The notes under the pieces were generated by a model. The model saw only the letters and a program-made list of their open reading frames with translations, had not been told where the DNA came from and searched no databases. Made by a program: the position numbers and the translations under genes. A DNA stretch of 64,000 nt, taken from Promethearchaeota archaeon. Its GTDB lineage: Archaea; Asgardarchaeota; Lokiarchaeia; Sigyniarchaeales; SOKP01. Every line of letters starts with the position of its first letter. Position 1 is the first letter of the stretch. Of the stretch, positions 8,581 to 17,380 are shown piece by piece. Location of the stretch: the NCBI GenBank assembly GCA_016839765.1, contig JAEOTP010000007.1, forward strand, positions 62,001 through 126,000, written 5' to 3'.

Positions 8581-9417
8581 ATGGAGATTTTAGAAATAAG
8601 AAAAGAAATAATCATTGATTTAAGGAATGAAATTCCAGAATTAGTGGACAAATTTAACCATTTCATATTAAAAAAGTTACCTAGTAAAAAAAACTCCGTT
8701 TTAAATATAGTGTTTAACCAGAAAACGGATCGATTTCCTAAAGAATTTATAATTAAATTATTTAGAACTGATAAATCTAAAAATGAATATTATACCTTGA
8801 ATAATTTAACAAAACAAGAAATAAAATTGCCAAAAATTCTCTTTTTTAAAGAACCATACTTATTTCTTAAGAAAATAAAAGGAGTAAATCTATGTGATTT
8901 CATTAATGATAAATTGCGAAATGTTGTAAGTATAGATGATTTAGATCCAGAATCTAAAGAAGGAATATTTGAAGGTTTAAACAAATTAGCTGCCTGGTTA
9001 GCTCAGTTACATAATATGAATATTGTAGATGCTTCTGACAATTCAAAAATCATCGTTTTAAACAAAGGAGACACAAGATTGAGAGATTTTATTTATAACA
9101 TTGATAAAAATAAAATATCTGGAGTCGATTTTGAAGATTCCTACAATGGAAATCATTTAGATGATATTACATGGATTTGTTGTTCCTTACTTGATACTAA
9201 TCCCGGAATATTTGAATTAGATAATCCAAAATTAAAGATTGATTTGATTAATTACTTTTTACAAAGTTATTATAAAATAAATACTAATTTTCACTTTGAT
9301 TATAATTATTTTGTAGGACAACTGATTGAAAACCTTAATCTCGTAATGAGAAGAAGAAATATCAATTTAACTCTTGATAAAGCATACTTTATTGAAGATA
9401 TTTCAAAAGAACTCTAA
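8581..9417 (+). CDS. aminoglycoside/choline-kinase-like phosphotransferase
   Basis: A 278-residue protein with the layout of the small kinase-like (APH/choline kinase) fold. It has an N-lobe lysine in FIIKLFRTD, a hinge segment PYLFLKKIKGVNL, the catalytic loop LNKGDTRLRDFIYN (GDxxxxD-type) and the metal-binding stretch GVDFEDSYNGNHLDDI that replaces DFG. Members phosphorylate small hydroxyl compounds or serve as protein kinases; the substrate is unknown here. The catalytic loop starts with GDT rather than the commoner HGD, so activity is likely but not certain. The ATG follows an AT-rich promoter-like stretch (ATATAATATATTATTTT) with no ribosome site, consistent with a short-leader or leaderless transcript. 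Confidence 0.6.
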   Translation: MEILEIRKEIIIDLRNEIPELVDKFNHFILKKLPSKKNSVLNIVFNQKTDRFPKEFIIKLFRTDKSKNEYYTLNNLTKQEIKLPKILFFKEPYLFLKKIKGVNLCDFINDKLRNVVSIDDLDPESKEGIFEGLNKLAAWLAQLHNMNIVDASDNSKIIVLNKGDTRLRDFIYNIDKNKISGVDFEDSYNGNHLDDITWICCSLLDTNPGIFELDNPKLKIDLINYFLQSYYKINTNFHFDYNYFVGQLIENLNLVMRRRNINLTLDKAYFIEDISKEL

Positions 9418-9524
9418 TAACTTTTCTTCTCCTTTTTAAAACTTCCTTCTTAAAAAAGCATATTTAATAATAATTACCCTATACATTTATTATAATTTTA
9501 TTCAAAATTGTAGGAGATTTAGTA

Positions 9525-10277
9525 ATGAGTACACCATTATTAGACGCAAAAACCTCGTTAAAGAAAATATTATCTAATGTTGATTATTTAGAGAGCTTAA
9601 ATAAGGATTATATACCTAAATTAAAAGAATTACCAACAAATTTACTAGAGGCTATTCAAAAACTTGAAGATGAGAAAAATGGAATATTGAAGTCAATCGA
9701 TCATAATTCAGATGAAATAAATTCATATAAAAATAAAATAACTGAAAATCAGAGGGAAGTTTCAAAACTCGAGGAATCTAACAGTGACTTAACACAACAG
9801 CGTCAAAACCTTATGGATAAGATACAAAATAAGCAAAATCAATTAAAAGCGACTAACGATACTATTAGAGTAAAAAATGAAGAATTTTCAAACCGTACGA
9901 AACGATTGAATGAGTTAGAGAATAAAATCATAGACTTATCCAGAGAATTACTTCAATCTGAAGATAATTTAAAACAGATTGAGAAAGATCTTGAAAATAC
10001 TTTTCTCAAAAAAGAACGACAAGTCCAGAACTTTGGATATTGCGTGCAAGCAATGAAAATTCTTATTAATAAAAAATATATAAATTCATCATTATATCAA
10101 TTCATAAGAGCATTACAAGTAGGAAGTGCATTAGAAGTAAAAAATATCTTATTAGCAATCGATATGAGGGAAGATCAAGCAATAAAGATTCTTAGTAAAA
10201 TGTTAGAAGAAAATGGTCCAATTGAATTTGATTCAGCAACCGGGACAGTAACATTAAAACAGGAGGTGGATTTCTGA
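9525..10277 (+). CDS. coiled-coil protein with C-terminal winged-helix-like domain (pair member 1)
   Basis: 250 residues. After a short head, residues about 45-160 are a continuous charged coiled coil (repeats of IEKDLE-, LEESNSDL- and LNELENKI-type heptads). The last 80 residues form a compact helical domain (SLYQFIRALQVGSALEVKN, IDMREDQAIKILSKMLEE) ending in a beta-hairpin (IEFDSATGTVTL), typical of a winged helix. The stop overlaps the next gene start by one base (TGATG). The next protein has the same head/coil/winged-helix design, so the two probably form a heterodimer or filament-like complex. Ribosome site GGAG. No family recognised; the architecture recalls scaffolding or ESCRT-like adaptors only loosely. 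Confidence 0.8.
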   Translation: MSTPLLDAKTSLKKILSNVDYLESLNKDYIPKLKELPTNLLEAIQKLEDEKNGILKSIDHNSDEINSYKNKITENQREVSKLEESNSDLTQQRQNLMDKIQNKQNQLKATNDTIRVKNEEFSNRTKRLNELENKIIDLSRELLQSEDNLKQIEKDLENTFLKKERQVQNFGYCVQAMKILINKKYINSSLYQFIRALQVGSALEVKNILLAIDMREDQAIKILSKMLEENGPIEFDSATGTVTLKQEVDF

Positions 10278-11014
10278 TGAGCTCAAACTTAAAGGATGTG
10301 TTCGGATTGATTGAAACACTCGAAAAATCTTTAGATGGATATCAGCAATTTTTTCAAAAAACTCACGAAACTTTAACACAAGATTTGAGTACTGCTTGGA
10401 AAAGAATGAAAGATGAACAAAAAGAAATTGAAGATTTTGAAGCCGTTGTTCGTTCACAAAATTCCGAACTTACTGAATTAAAGCTTAAATCTGACGAATT
10501 AGATAAGAAACTTACTGAAGTACAGAAGATAAAAAGTGAATTGACGTCAAAAATTTCTGAATTAAATAGTTCTTTAGAAACGGTAAATGATGACCTTAAA
10601 ACACCTCAATTAGAATTAGAAAATTTAATGACAAAGTTAAATTCTTTAAATCAAAAGATTATGTCGAAAGAAGATGAAAAATCTGCGATGGATCAGAAAA
10701 AAATGGATTACCAGAATCGCGAGAATTACCTACAAACTACATATACGGAAGAAAAAATGGCTGATCTGAATACGAAATTATCTCAGTTAAAAAGAAATAA
10801 TTTCTTTACGTCGTTTTTAATTGAAAATTCTGAAGAAAAAATTCCAGAAGTAGATATTATCGCAACTATAATGACCCAAGGAAGTGTGAATCTCGATGAA
10901 CTCAAGAAACTACTCGATGTCCCCCCAATTATGGCAGTTAGAACAATTAAACAGCTAGCAATTGCTGGAATTATAAATTTAGATGAAGATACTAATATAA
11001 TCACTATGCCTTAG
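10277..11014 (+). CDS. coiled-coil protein with C-terminal winged-helix-like domain (pair member 2)
   Basis: 245 residues with an N-terminal helical head, a long coiled coil (about 45-160, rich in K/E/L heptads such as LKLKSDELDKKLTE) and a C-terminal winged-helix-like domain: VDIIATIMTQGSVNLDELKKL, then a VPPIMAVRTIKQLAIAG recognition-type helix and the INLDEDTNIITM wing. A strong AGGAGGT ribosome site lies within the end of the preceding gene, and the one-base overlap makes translational coupling nearly certain. The two proteins are probably ancient paralogues: same order, same length, different sequence. Function unknown; the pair could bridge DNA or protein surfaces. Confidence 0.8.
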   Translation: MSSNLKDVFGLIETLEKSLDGYQQFFQKTHETLTQDLSTAWKRMKDEQKEIEDFEAVVRSQNSELTELKLKSDELDKKLTEVQKIKSELTSKISELNSSLETVNDDLKTPQLELENLMTKLNSLNQKIMSKEDEKSAMDQKKMDYQNRENYLQTTYTEEKMADLNTKLSQLKRNNFFTSFLIENSEEKIPEVDIIATIMTQGSVNLDELKKLLDVPPIMAVRTIKQLAIAGIINLDEDTNIITMP

Positions 11015-11190
11015 AATTTATGAAATTGAATATTTTTTGTTTTTTCTTTTTTTAAAAATTAAATATTATTCTATATATTTTAATTAAGGGCTATATCCCT
11101 ATTCTATCGTTATTTCCCACCATACATAACACTTATAAATCATTTCAATTTATCATTCTTAACATATTTACATAAAACAAATAGATTAGA

Positions 11191-12369
11191 ATGAAATCAA
11201 AAGATATAATAATCGGAGTATTACTAATTATTTCAGTAGGTTTAGCTGGGGGATTAGGATTTATTTTAATTACATGGGAACCCAAAACGACAAGCCCTCC
11301 CACTTATCTTTCTGGTTTACCCGATGATTGGAGTACTGCGCCAAATTCTAGTTATTTAATTTTAAACAATCAAACTCACAGTGATATTAAAGTTTATTTC
11401 GAAGATATATTAAAAGCAATAGATACTTATCAAAATTCTCAAACAAACGCTTATGAGACTGGATTAGAAATAAAAACAATTATAGATCCAGACACTAACA
11501 TTCCTATAACCGGCTTTAGTATAACTGATTTATTTGATGAATATAATACTTACTTTCCAGGGGAGATTCATTTTCTTTCTGAGGAGGATGTGTATGGGCA
11601 AAGAAATATATTCAATACTTCTGCAAGTGATATCTTAGAAAAACTGGAGGATGGGGATGAAACCCTGATGATTGCTATCGCAGCAAATAAACAATGGTTA
11701 GCAGATTCTCCTTTAGGGGATAAGTTTGGAAATTTTACTTTAATTGGAGAAGGAATGGATGCTCGTATTTGCAATTTAGAACAAATAAATGTTCTTAGTA
11801 ATTGGACTTTAGATATCTATTTAGATGATGAGTTAAAACTTTCTTTACAACCAAATAATATAACAGATGCTTCCTATAAATATAGCTATATATATTCTTA
11901 TAATCGGTCTGATGATTGGAGTATGAATAGATATTATGCCGGAGTAAATCTATCAATGCTTTGTGACTGGGTGGGGCTTAATGACAGTGTAGATTTTGAA
12001 TTAAAGGCTTGGGCAGCTGATAACTTTGCAGCTCCTCATGGGTCATCAAAAAAACGTGGATTCACTGAAATTGAAGTTTATCATGGATTAGAATGGAATT
12101 CAACTTATTGGGATTATGTTAATTCAACAGATCCAGGTGATCCCGGAGTGCCCCTACCTGATGTATATGACGATTTACCAATTATTTTAGCATATGAACT
12201 TCAAATATTAGGGGAATATGATGGAACATCTACAGCAATAAATCCTTCTTGGCCTTCTAAAAAAATCTGTGGTTTCGGTAATGGACCATATGTATTAATG
12301 GTCCCCGGTAGAGTACGTTCATGGCAAATCAAAATGATAAATAGAATTGAAATTATTACTAATCCATAA
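11191..12369 (+). CDS. exported protein with two sulfite-oxidase-fold (molybdopterin-binding-like) domains
   Basis: 392 residues. An N-terminal hydrophobic segment (IIIGVLLIISVGLAGGLGFILI) acts as signal or anchor. The outside part holds two tandem copies of a SUOX-like fold: the first about 105-210 (PITGFSITDLFDEY, IAIAANKQWLADSP, GNFTLIGEGMD), the second about 215-390 (YAGVNLSMLCDWVGL, ELKAWAADNFA, GFGNGPYVLMVPG, then RIEI). These copy the GVpLsdLL...GgPlrlvvPg framework of oxidoreductase molybdopterin-binding domains. No conserved catalytic Cys of sulfite oxidase is apparent, so a ligand-binding role is more likely than catalysis. It stands just ahead of another exported SUOX-like protein and an ECF transporter, suggesting a capture subunit. 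Confidence 0.65.
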   Translation: MKSKDIIIGVLLIISVGLAGGLGFILITWEPKTTSPPTYLSGLPDDWSTAPNSSYLILNNQTHSDIKVYFEDILKAIDTYQNSQTNAYETGLEIKTIIDPDTNIPITGFSITDLFDEYNTYFPGEIHFLSEEDVYGQRNIFNTSASDILEKLEDGDETLMIAIAANKQWLADSPLGDKFGNFTLIGEGMDARICNLEQINVLSNWTLDIYLDDELKLSLQPNNITDASYKYSYIYSYNRSDDWSMNRYYAGVNLSMLCDWVGLNDSVDFELKAWAADNFAAPHGSSKKRGFTEIEVYHGLEWNSTYWDYVNSTDPGDPGVPLPDVYDDLPIILAYELQILGEYDGTSTAINPSWPSKKICGFGNGPYVLMVPGRVRSWQIKMINRIEIITNP

Positions 12370-12471
12370 ATATTTTTTTAATATTGAATATTTCATCCTT
12401 TCAGTATTCATAATGGTAAGCTTAATATTTGTTATAAAATATAGACATAAACTCGAATTTAAATAAAGAAG

Positions 12472-13020
12472 ATGAAAACCAGAAATTTTTATATACTTAT
12501 ATCATCGATAATTGTTGGAATGGTAATTTTCTGGTTATTTTTATATGCAATAGTTGAATTGGATGCAGATCTATTTCAAGATCCTAACTCGGTCACAATT
12601 CGAGGAAGTGGATTAAATAGAGAAATAACTTTAACCATCACCCAATTAAAATCAGATAAATATGATCAAGTTATAGATAAAACCTATCATTTTATGGATT
12701 TTTTTGAAACAGAATATGATATAATATATTCGGGAGTGTCATTGTGGAGTATATTAGAAGAAGAAAATTTGATCTATGGAGAAATTTCAATACTTAAATT
12801 TGAATTCTGGGGAAGAGACCTTTATCATTCTCCAAAAGCCTTAAATCTGTCCATTGTGAAAGATCATCCTGAATTGGTTATTATCGCTTATGAGGAAAAC
12901 GGGGCTCCATTATTTGGAGACGGGCCATTAAGATCAGTCTTGGATCAATCAATATTGCCAGATGGAGAGTATGGTTCTCAATATTCTGTACAAATGTTAA
13001 GTGAGATCATTATAAAATAA
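12472..13020 (+). CDS. membrane-anchored single sulfite-oxidase-fold domain protein
   Basis: 182 residues: an N-terminal transmembrane anchor (about 6-28, IVGMVIFWLFLYAIV) followed by one SUOX-like domain. Landmarks are an opening strand VTIRGSGLNREITLTI, the YSGVSLWSILEEE segment (the tGvpLwdLLe motif), VIIAYEENGAPLFGDGPLRSVL (the aye.nG.pL....GplR loop) and a closing strand SEIIIK. It is thus a shorter relative of the preceding gene's second domain. It ends 16 nt before the ECF S component, so it is probably part of the same operon and sits outside the cell next to the transporter. Its ligand is unknown. Confidence 0.65.
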   Translation: MKTRNFYILISSIIVGMVIFWLFLYAIVELDADLFQDPNSVTIRGSGLNREITLTITQLKSDKYDQVIDKTYHFMDFFETEYDIIYSGVSLWSILEEENLIYGEISILKFEFWGRDLYHSPKALNLSIVKDHPELVIIAYEENGAPLFGDGPLRSVLDQSILPDGEYGSQYSVQMLSEIIIK

Positions 13021-13036
13021 TACTGAGTTATGAATA

Positions 13037-13681
13037 ATGAAAATGAATGATAAAGAGATAGCTGAACAGAAGGAAAATAAAGAATATCAACAAAAATTCA
13101 AAGAAACTGGTTTCATTGAAAAAAAGAAAATTACCAATCTTGATCTAATATATTCCTTTATAATTGGAGTATTAGGAGGGATTATTTCCAGTTTAATTCC
13201 TTTTAGTCTCTTAATCAAAGTATGGTTTCCTTTTACGGGAGGAACTCAGTTAGTAAGTGGTCATCATGTTATTTGGGCATCAATAGTTTATGGTTTAACA
13301 AAGAAGAAACAAAACGTTTTCTTTACTATGATTTCTAAAGGATTACTTGAGTTTTTATTAGGAGATCAATTAGGTTTACTAATAATTTTCGTTAATTTCA
13401 TGGAAGCTTTCTTCTTAGTAATAGGTTTTCTTATAATGGAAAAAGTAGGTGAAGGAGAAACTAAATTAGGATGGGGGATCGCAGGAGGTTTCGGAAACAT
13501 TTTTCAAGCACCATTCATTTGGATCATCAAACAACGTTGGTTTCTTCATTGGAGTCTTTGGGCACTAGCTTTTATCTTTGCTTTTCTATCTGGTATATTT
13601 ATAGTTGGTTTATTAGGCAGAACTATAAAGAATGAATTAATAAAGGCAGGAGTTCCAATAACGTTTCAAATAGAGGTGTGA
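13037..13681 (+). CDS. ECF transporter S component (YkoE-like substrate-binding subunit)
   Basis: 214 residues with a charged cytoplasmic N-terminus (1-33) and five to six membrane helices (about 36-60, 75-95, 100-135, 140-165, 172-205). The segment FPFTGGTQLVSGHHVIWASIVYGL and the later ISKGLLEFLLGDQLGL are typical of YkoE/HMP-type S components, which confer substrate specificity in energy-coupling-factor importers. It is directly followed by the ATPase and T subunits and preceded by two exported SUOX-like proteins. The substrate is unknown; thiamine precursor is the nearest family precedent, but the context suggests a metal or pterin cofactor. The family assignment rests on topology, short motifs and neighbours. 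Confidence 0.7.
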   Translation: MKMNDKEIAEQKENKEYQQKFKETGFIEKKKITNLDLIYSFIIGVLGGIISSLIPFSLLIKVWFPFTGGTQLVSGHHVIWASIVYGLTKKKQNVFFTMISKGLLEFLLGDQLGLLIIFVNFMEAFFLVIGFLIMEKVGEGETKLGWGIAGGFGNIFQAPFIWIIKQRWFLHWSLWALAFIFAFLSGIFIVGLLGRTIKNELIKAGVPITFQIEV

Positions 13682-13688
13682 TTTTTAA

Positions 13689-15494
13689 ATTTCAAATATT
13701 GCTCTTTCTTTTGAGAACTTTTCTTTTATATACAATCAAGATAAAAAGCAAAAGCCATGTGTCTCGGATATAAACTTCCAATTAAAAGAAGGTGAGACTT
13801 TAATTTTAGCAGGTCCAAGTGGGAGCGGTAAATCTACTTTATCGTATGCCATGAATGGAATTATCCCTTGGAGACAAAAAGGTTTGGTTAAAGGAGATGT
13901 TAAAATTTATGGAAAAAGTTTCTGGGATTATTCATTTTCAGATTTATCTAAAATAGTGGGATTAGTAAAGCAAAATCCTATTGAACAATTAGTAACTTTT
14001 ACAGTAAGAGATGAAATTGCTTTTGGATTGGAAAATCTAAACTGTTCGAAACAAGAGATAGAAGCTAAAATTGAAGAGATTTCCAAACTAATGGGATTAA
14101 ATAATATTTTGGATCGTTCAGTTGAGCAATTAAGTGGGGGTCAAAAACAACTTACTATATTAAGTTCATTTTTAGTAATGAATCCCAAAATCCTTATTTT
14201 AGATGAGCCAATAGCATTTTTGGATCAACAATCTGAGAGTTTACTCCTTGATAGGTTAAAAAGTTTAATTAAATCCAAGGAGTACTCTTTAACATTAATA
14301 ATAATTGAGCATCGTTTATCTCGTGTTATTGATAGTGCAGATAAATTGGTAATTCTTGATGAAACTGGAAAAATAGCTCTAAAAGGAGACGTCACTGATA
14401 TATTACAGAACCACTTTGATGAGTTAAAATCATGTAATGTAAGAGTACCATGGTTAATTGACATCTTTGATGCTTACAGAAAAATTACCAAAAATGAATT
14501 TGTAATTGAAAATTCCATGAATTTTCAAAAATTCTTTAATTTAATATCTAAATTTGATGAAAATAACCTAAAGATTTTACAAAATATTATTGAAAATAAA
14601 GAAATACAAACAAAAGAATTACAAAAATATCAAGAATTAGAAAAAAGAATTGATATAAATGAGACTTATGTAAAGTCATTAAAAAATAAGAAGTTTAATG
14701 GAAATGAACAAGATTTTAATGATGAAATTTCAAATGAAAACAATATAATTTTAGAAACTAAGGATCTTTCCTTTAGTTATCCAAACAGCGGTGTTCAGGC
14801 TTTAAAAGGTTTATCCATAAAAATACAGAAAGGGGATTTTATTGGTCTTATTGGTCCAAATGGATCTGGTAAAACTACGCTTCTTTACTTGCTAGCTAAT
14901 TTATACAAACAAACATCTGGTGAAATTTTTTATCAGAATAAAAGATTAGATGATACTGATCCTTATAATTATGCCAAAAAAGTTGGTTTTATATTTCAAA
15001 ATCCTGAAAATATGATATTCAAATCTACAATTAAAGATGAAATCTTATACGCCCCTAGAAATTTTGGGATCTATAAAGAGTTAAGAGAGGAATACGTTAA
15101 AAAATTAATAGATTTAATCGGAAATGAGGATCCATTGAAAAATCCATATAATTTAAGTTGGGGTCAAAAAAGGCGTTTGAATTTAAGTTCTATATTTATT
15201 TATAGTCCTGAGATCATCTTATTAGATGAGCCTTTTATTGGTCAAGATCAAAAAACTATTGATTCTTTAATAGAAACGCTCTATATTGAAAACAAAAGAG
15301 GAAAAACAATAATCATTTCCTCCCATGATTATCATTTATTATTAAAGTATACAAAAAGGATTATTGAACTAAGTAAAGACGGAACACTTCAAAATTATGA
15401 TACTAAAAGTAATTATTTTATCAAACATAGTAATCTCGGACCTATTATACTCTTAAACGAGATTAATAATAAGTTAAATGAGGTTGGAATTTAA
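13689..15494 (+). CDS. ECF transporter fused double ATPase (EcfA-A'); probable ATT start
   Basis: Two ABC ATPase domains in one chain of about 601 residues. The first has Walker A GPSGSGKST (43-51), signature LSGGQKQL and Walker B ILILDEPIAFLD. The second has GPNGSGKTT, a degenerate signature LSWGQKRRL and IILLDEPFIGQD. They power the ECF importer with the adjoining S and T subunits. The first ATG in frame (13851) lies after Walker A, so a start there is impossible. Upstream the frame reads SNIALSFENFSFIYNQ, a normal ABC N-terminus, back to a stop, with no ATG/GTG/TTG. ATT, 10 nt after GAGGTG, is the best start. The stop overlaps the T-subunit start by one base. Confidence 0.9.
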   Translation: MSNIALSFENFSFIYNQDKKQKPCVSDINFQLKEGETLILAGPSGSGKSTLSYAMNGIIPWRQKGLVKGDVKIYGKSFWDYSFSDLSKIVGLVKQNPIEQLVTFTVRDEIAFGLENLNCSKQEIEAKIEEISKLMGLNNILDRSVEQLSGGQKQLTILSSFLVMNPKILILDEPIAFLDQQSESLLLDRLKSLIKSKEYSLTLIIIEHRLSRVIDSADKLVILDETGKIALKGDVTDILQNHFDELKSCNVRVPWLIDIFDAYRKITKNEFVIENSMNFQKFFNLISKFDENNLKILQNIIENKEIQTKELQKYQELEKRIDINETYVKSLKNKKFNGNEQDFNDEISNENNIILETKDLSFSYPNSGVQALKGLSIKIQKGDFIGLIGPNGSGKTTLLYLLANLYKQTSGEIFYQNKRLDDTDPYNYAKKVGFIFQNPENMIFKSTIKDEILYAPRNFGIYKELREEYVKKLIDLIGNEDPLKNPYNLSWGQKRRLNLSSIFIYSPEIILLDEPFIGQDQKTIDSLIETLYIENKRGKTIIISSHDYHLLLKYTKRIIELSKDGTLQNYDTKSNYFIKHSNLGPIILLNEINNKLNEVGI

Positions 15495-16369
15495 TGAAAG
15501 ATAAGAACAAAGTGTTAGACTATAAGAAATATACATTTGCATATTTTCCTGGAAATTCACTTTTTCATAAATTAAATCCCATCTCAAAGATTATTTTTTT
15601 AATTTTTCTCACGATAATTACGTTTATAATAAAATCTTTACTTTTCTTGACTCTTCTTTTGTTTATTATTATATTATTGACATTTTTTAGTAGCATTTCT
15701 CTAAAAAATTTTCTTAGAAAAACTAGATTTATTATTCTTATTCTAATTTTTAGTGTTTTTCTTAATCTTTTTTTTAACGCTATCCCGAGCGATCAGGATA
15801 TAGTTCTATTTTATCTATTTAATTTAGATTTTTTACCTATAAGAAGATTAGCAGTATATTATGCGCTTAGAGCATTACTAATTGTTCTCACATTATATAG
15901 CTCCACAATTATTTTTAGTAATACAACTTCTGCTAAAGATTTTGTATATTCTTTAATGAAACTGAGGATTCCATACAAATATTGTTTTTCATTCATGGTT
16001 GGAATTAAATATATTCCTTCAATTGAACAAGAAGCAAAAACTATTTCCCTAGCTCAGAGAGCAAGAGGTTTTGGTTTAGAGAAAGCAAATACTATTAAGA
16101 AAGCTTACCGATTAATTTCTGAAAGATTGATGTCCACTTTAGTATCCATCCTTAGAAAAGGGCATACTACTTCTATTTCAATGGAAAATCGTTGCTTTGG
16201 ATTATATAAAAAAAGAACTAATATTACAGAAATCAAATATAAATTATTGGATATCGTTTTTATTTGTTTTTGTACTTTTTGGTTTGTATTAATTACACTA
16301 TATTTATTTAAAATTTTGCCGATACCACAATTCCCTTCCTTATATCAAATATACTTAAACCTCTTTTAA
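15494..16369 (+). CDS. ECF transporter T component (EcfT)
   Basis: 291 residues, a polytopic membrane protein with helices at about 28-70, 80-100, 108-145 and 250-275. The long cytoplasmic arm between them contains the two EcfT coupling motifs: QRARGFGLEKA (Ala-Arg-Gly) and SMENRCFGLYKK, which dock on the two ATPase halves. It forms the energy-coupling module with the fused ATPase immediately upstream, whose stop codon overlaps this ATG by one base. Length and motif order are normal for the CbiQ/EcfT family. The transported substrate is set by the S component, not by this gene. Confidence 0.9.
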   Translation: MKDKNKVLDYKKYTFAYFPGNSLFHKLNPISKIIFLIFLTIITFIIKSLLFLTLLLFIIILLTFFSSISLKNFLRKTRFIILILIFSVFLNLFFNAIPSDQDIVLFYLFNLDFLPIRRLAVYYALRALLIVLTLYSSTIIFSNTTSAKDFVYSLMKLRIPYKYCFSFMVGIKYIPSIEQEAKTISLAQRARGFGLEKANTIKKAYRLISERLMSTLVSILRKGHTTSISMENRCFGLYKKRTNITEIKYKLLDIVFICFCTFWFVLITLYLFKILPIPQFPSLYQIYLNLF

Positions 16370-16460
16370 GAACTTTTGAATCAAACCTAAACCTATTTTA
16401 TTATTTTCAGCTTAAGATTTCAGTAGTTTAATTTTTTAGAAATGAAATATTACTTAAATT

Positions 16461-17333
16461 ATGGTCAATACCATGGCAACTGTTGAAGAAATTCAACAAA
16501 AATATGCGATTGTTGGAAGAACCGAAGAGCTGAAAAAATTAATATTAGCTCGATCTGTTGGAAAACATATTTTAATCGAAGGAGAAGTTGGAGTCGGAAA
16601 AACAACCGTTGCGCGAGCTATCTCTTCTTATTTCGATTCTGGCTTTTATAGAGTTGACTGTAATGAAGAGACTTTATCACATAATCTTGTTGGATATTGG
16701 GACCCCCCCTTAGTAATAGCAAAGGGCTATATAGAAGATTCTTATGTATTTGGGCCACTTGCTTCTGCTATGCTTAATGGAGGGTGTCTATTCATTAATG
16801 AAATAAATAGAATGCCAGAAAGCACTCAAAATTCTTTGTTAACTGCTTTGGATGAAGGAATTCTAGACATTCCTAAATTAAAAACTATTCGCGCCCATAA
16901 AGATTTCTTTGTTGTGGCAACCCAAAATCCTGCTGCTCATGTAGGTGTGACTGTTTTAGGAGAGGCTTTAAAAGATAGATTTATATGGGTTAAATTAGAT
17001 TACCAGAACCCTGAAGAAGAAATTTTAATTATAAAAAAAGAAGCAAACCTTCATGATTCGAATAGTGATAACGTGGCAAAAGTCTGCCAAAATATAATTC
17101 AAATGACACGAGAACTTACATCAATTCGTCGAGGTAGTTCAATAAGAGGTGCAATCGATCTTGCTGGATTGATTTCTAATTCTGGTAAAGAAAGTAGCAC
17201 CAAAAATTGGGTTGAAGCAGGTATTATGGCTTTATATAATAAAATCGAATTAGAAGATGGTGTAACTAGATCAAAGATAGAAATCATTACAGATATTATT
17301 CTTTCTACTTTAAATGAAGTGGATTTTCAATAA
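16461..17333 (+). CDS. MoxR-family AAA+ ATPase
   Basis: 290 residues, one AAA+ module of the MoxR/CoxD group: Walker A GEVGVGKTT (about 43-51), Walker B GCLFINEINRMPE, sensor-1 FFVVATQNPAAHVG, an arginine-finger region LKDRF and a C-terminal lid. MoxR proteins work with a VWA-domain partner to insert metals or cofactors or remodel complexes; the partner is the very next gene. Two possible ATGs lie four codons apart; the second (MATVEEIQQKY) resembles the usual family start. The pair lies 90 nt after the ECF T subunit on the same strand, so maturation of a cofactor-dependent enzyme is a reasonable but unproven link. Confidence 0.88.
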   Translation: MVNTMATVEEIQQKYAIVGRTEELKKLILARSVGKHILIEGEVGVGKTTVARAISSYFDSGFYRVDCNEETLSHNLVGYWDPPLVIAKGYIEDSYVFGPLASAMLNGGCLFINEINRMPESTQNSLLTALDEGILDIPKLKTIRAHKDFFVVATQNPAAHVGVTVLGEALKDRFIWVKLDYQNPEEEILIIKKEANLHDSNSDNVAKVCQNIIQMTRELTSIRRGSSIRGAIDLAGLISNSGKESSTKNWVEAGIMALYNKIELEDGVTRSKIEIITDIILSTLNEVDFQ

Positions 17334-17380
17334 TCGATGATTTCTCTTCTAAAGATTCTGAAGAGATTGAGAATGAACGG

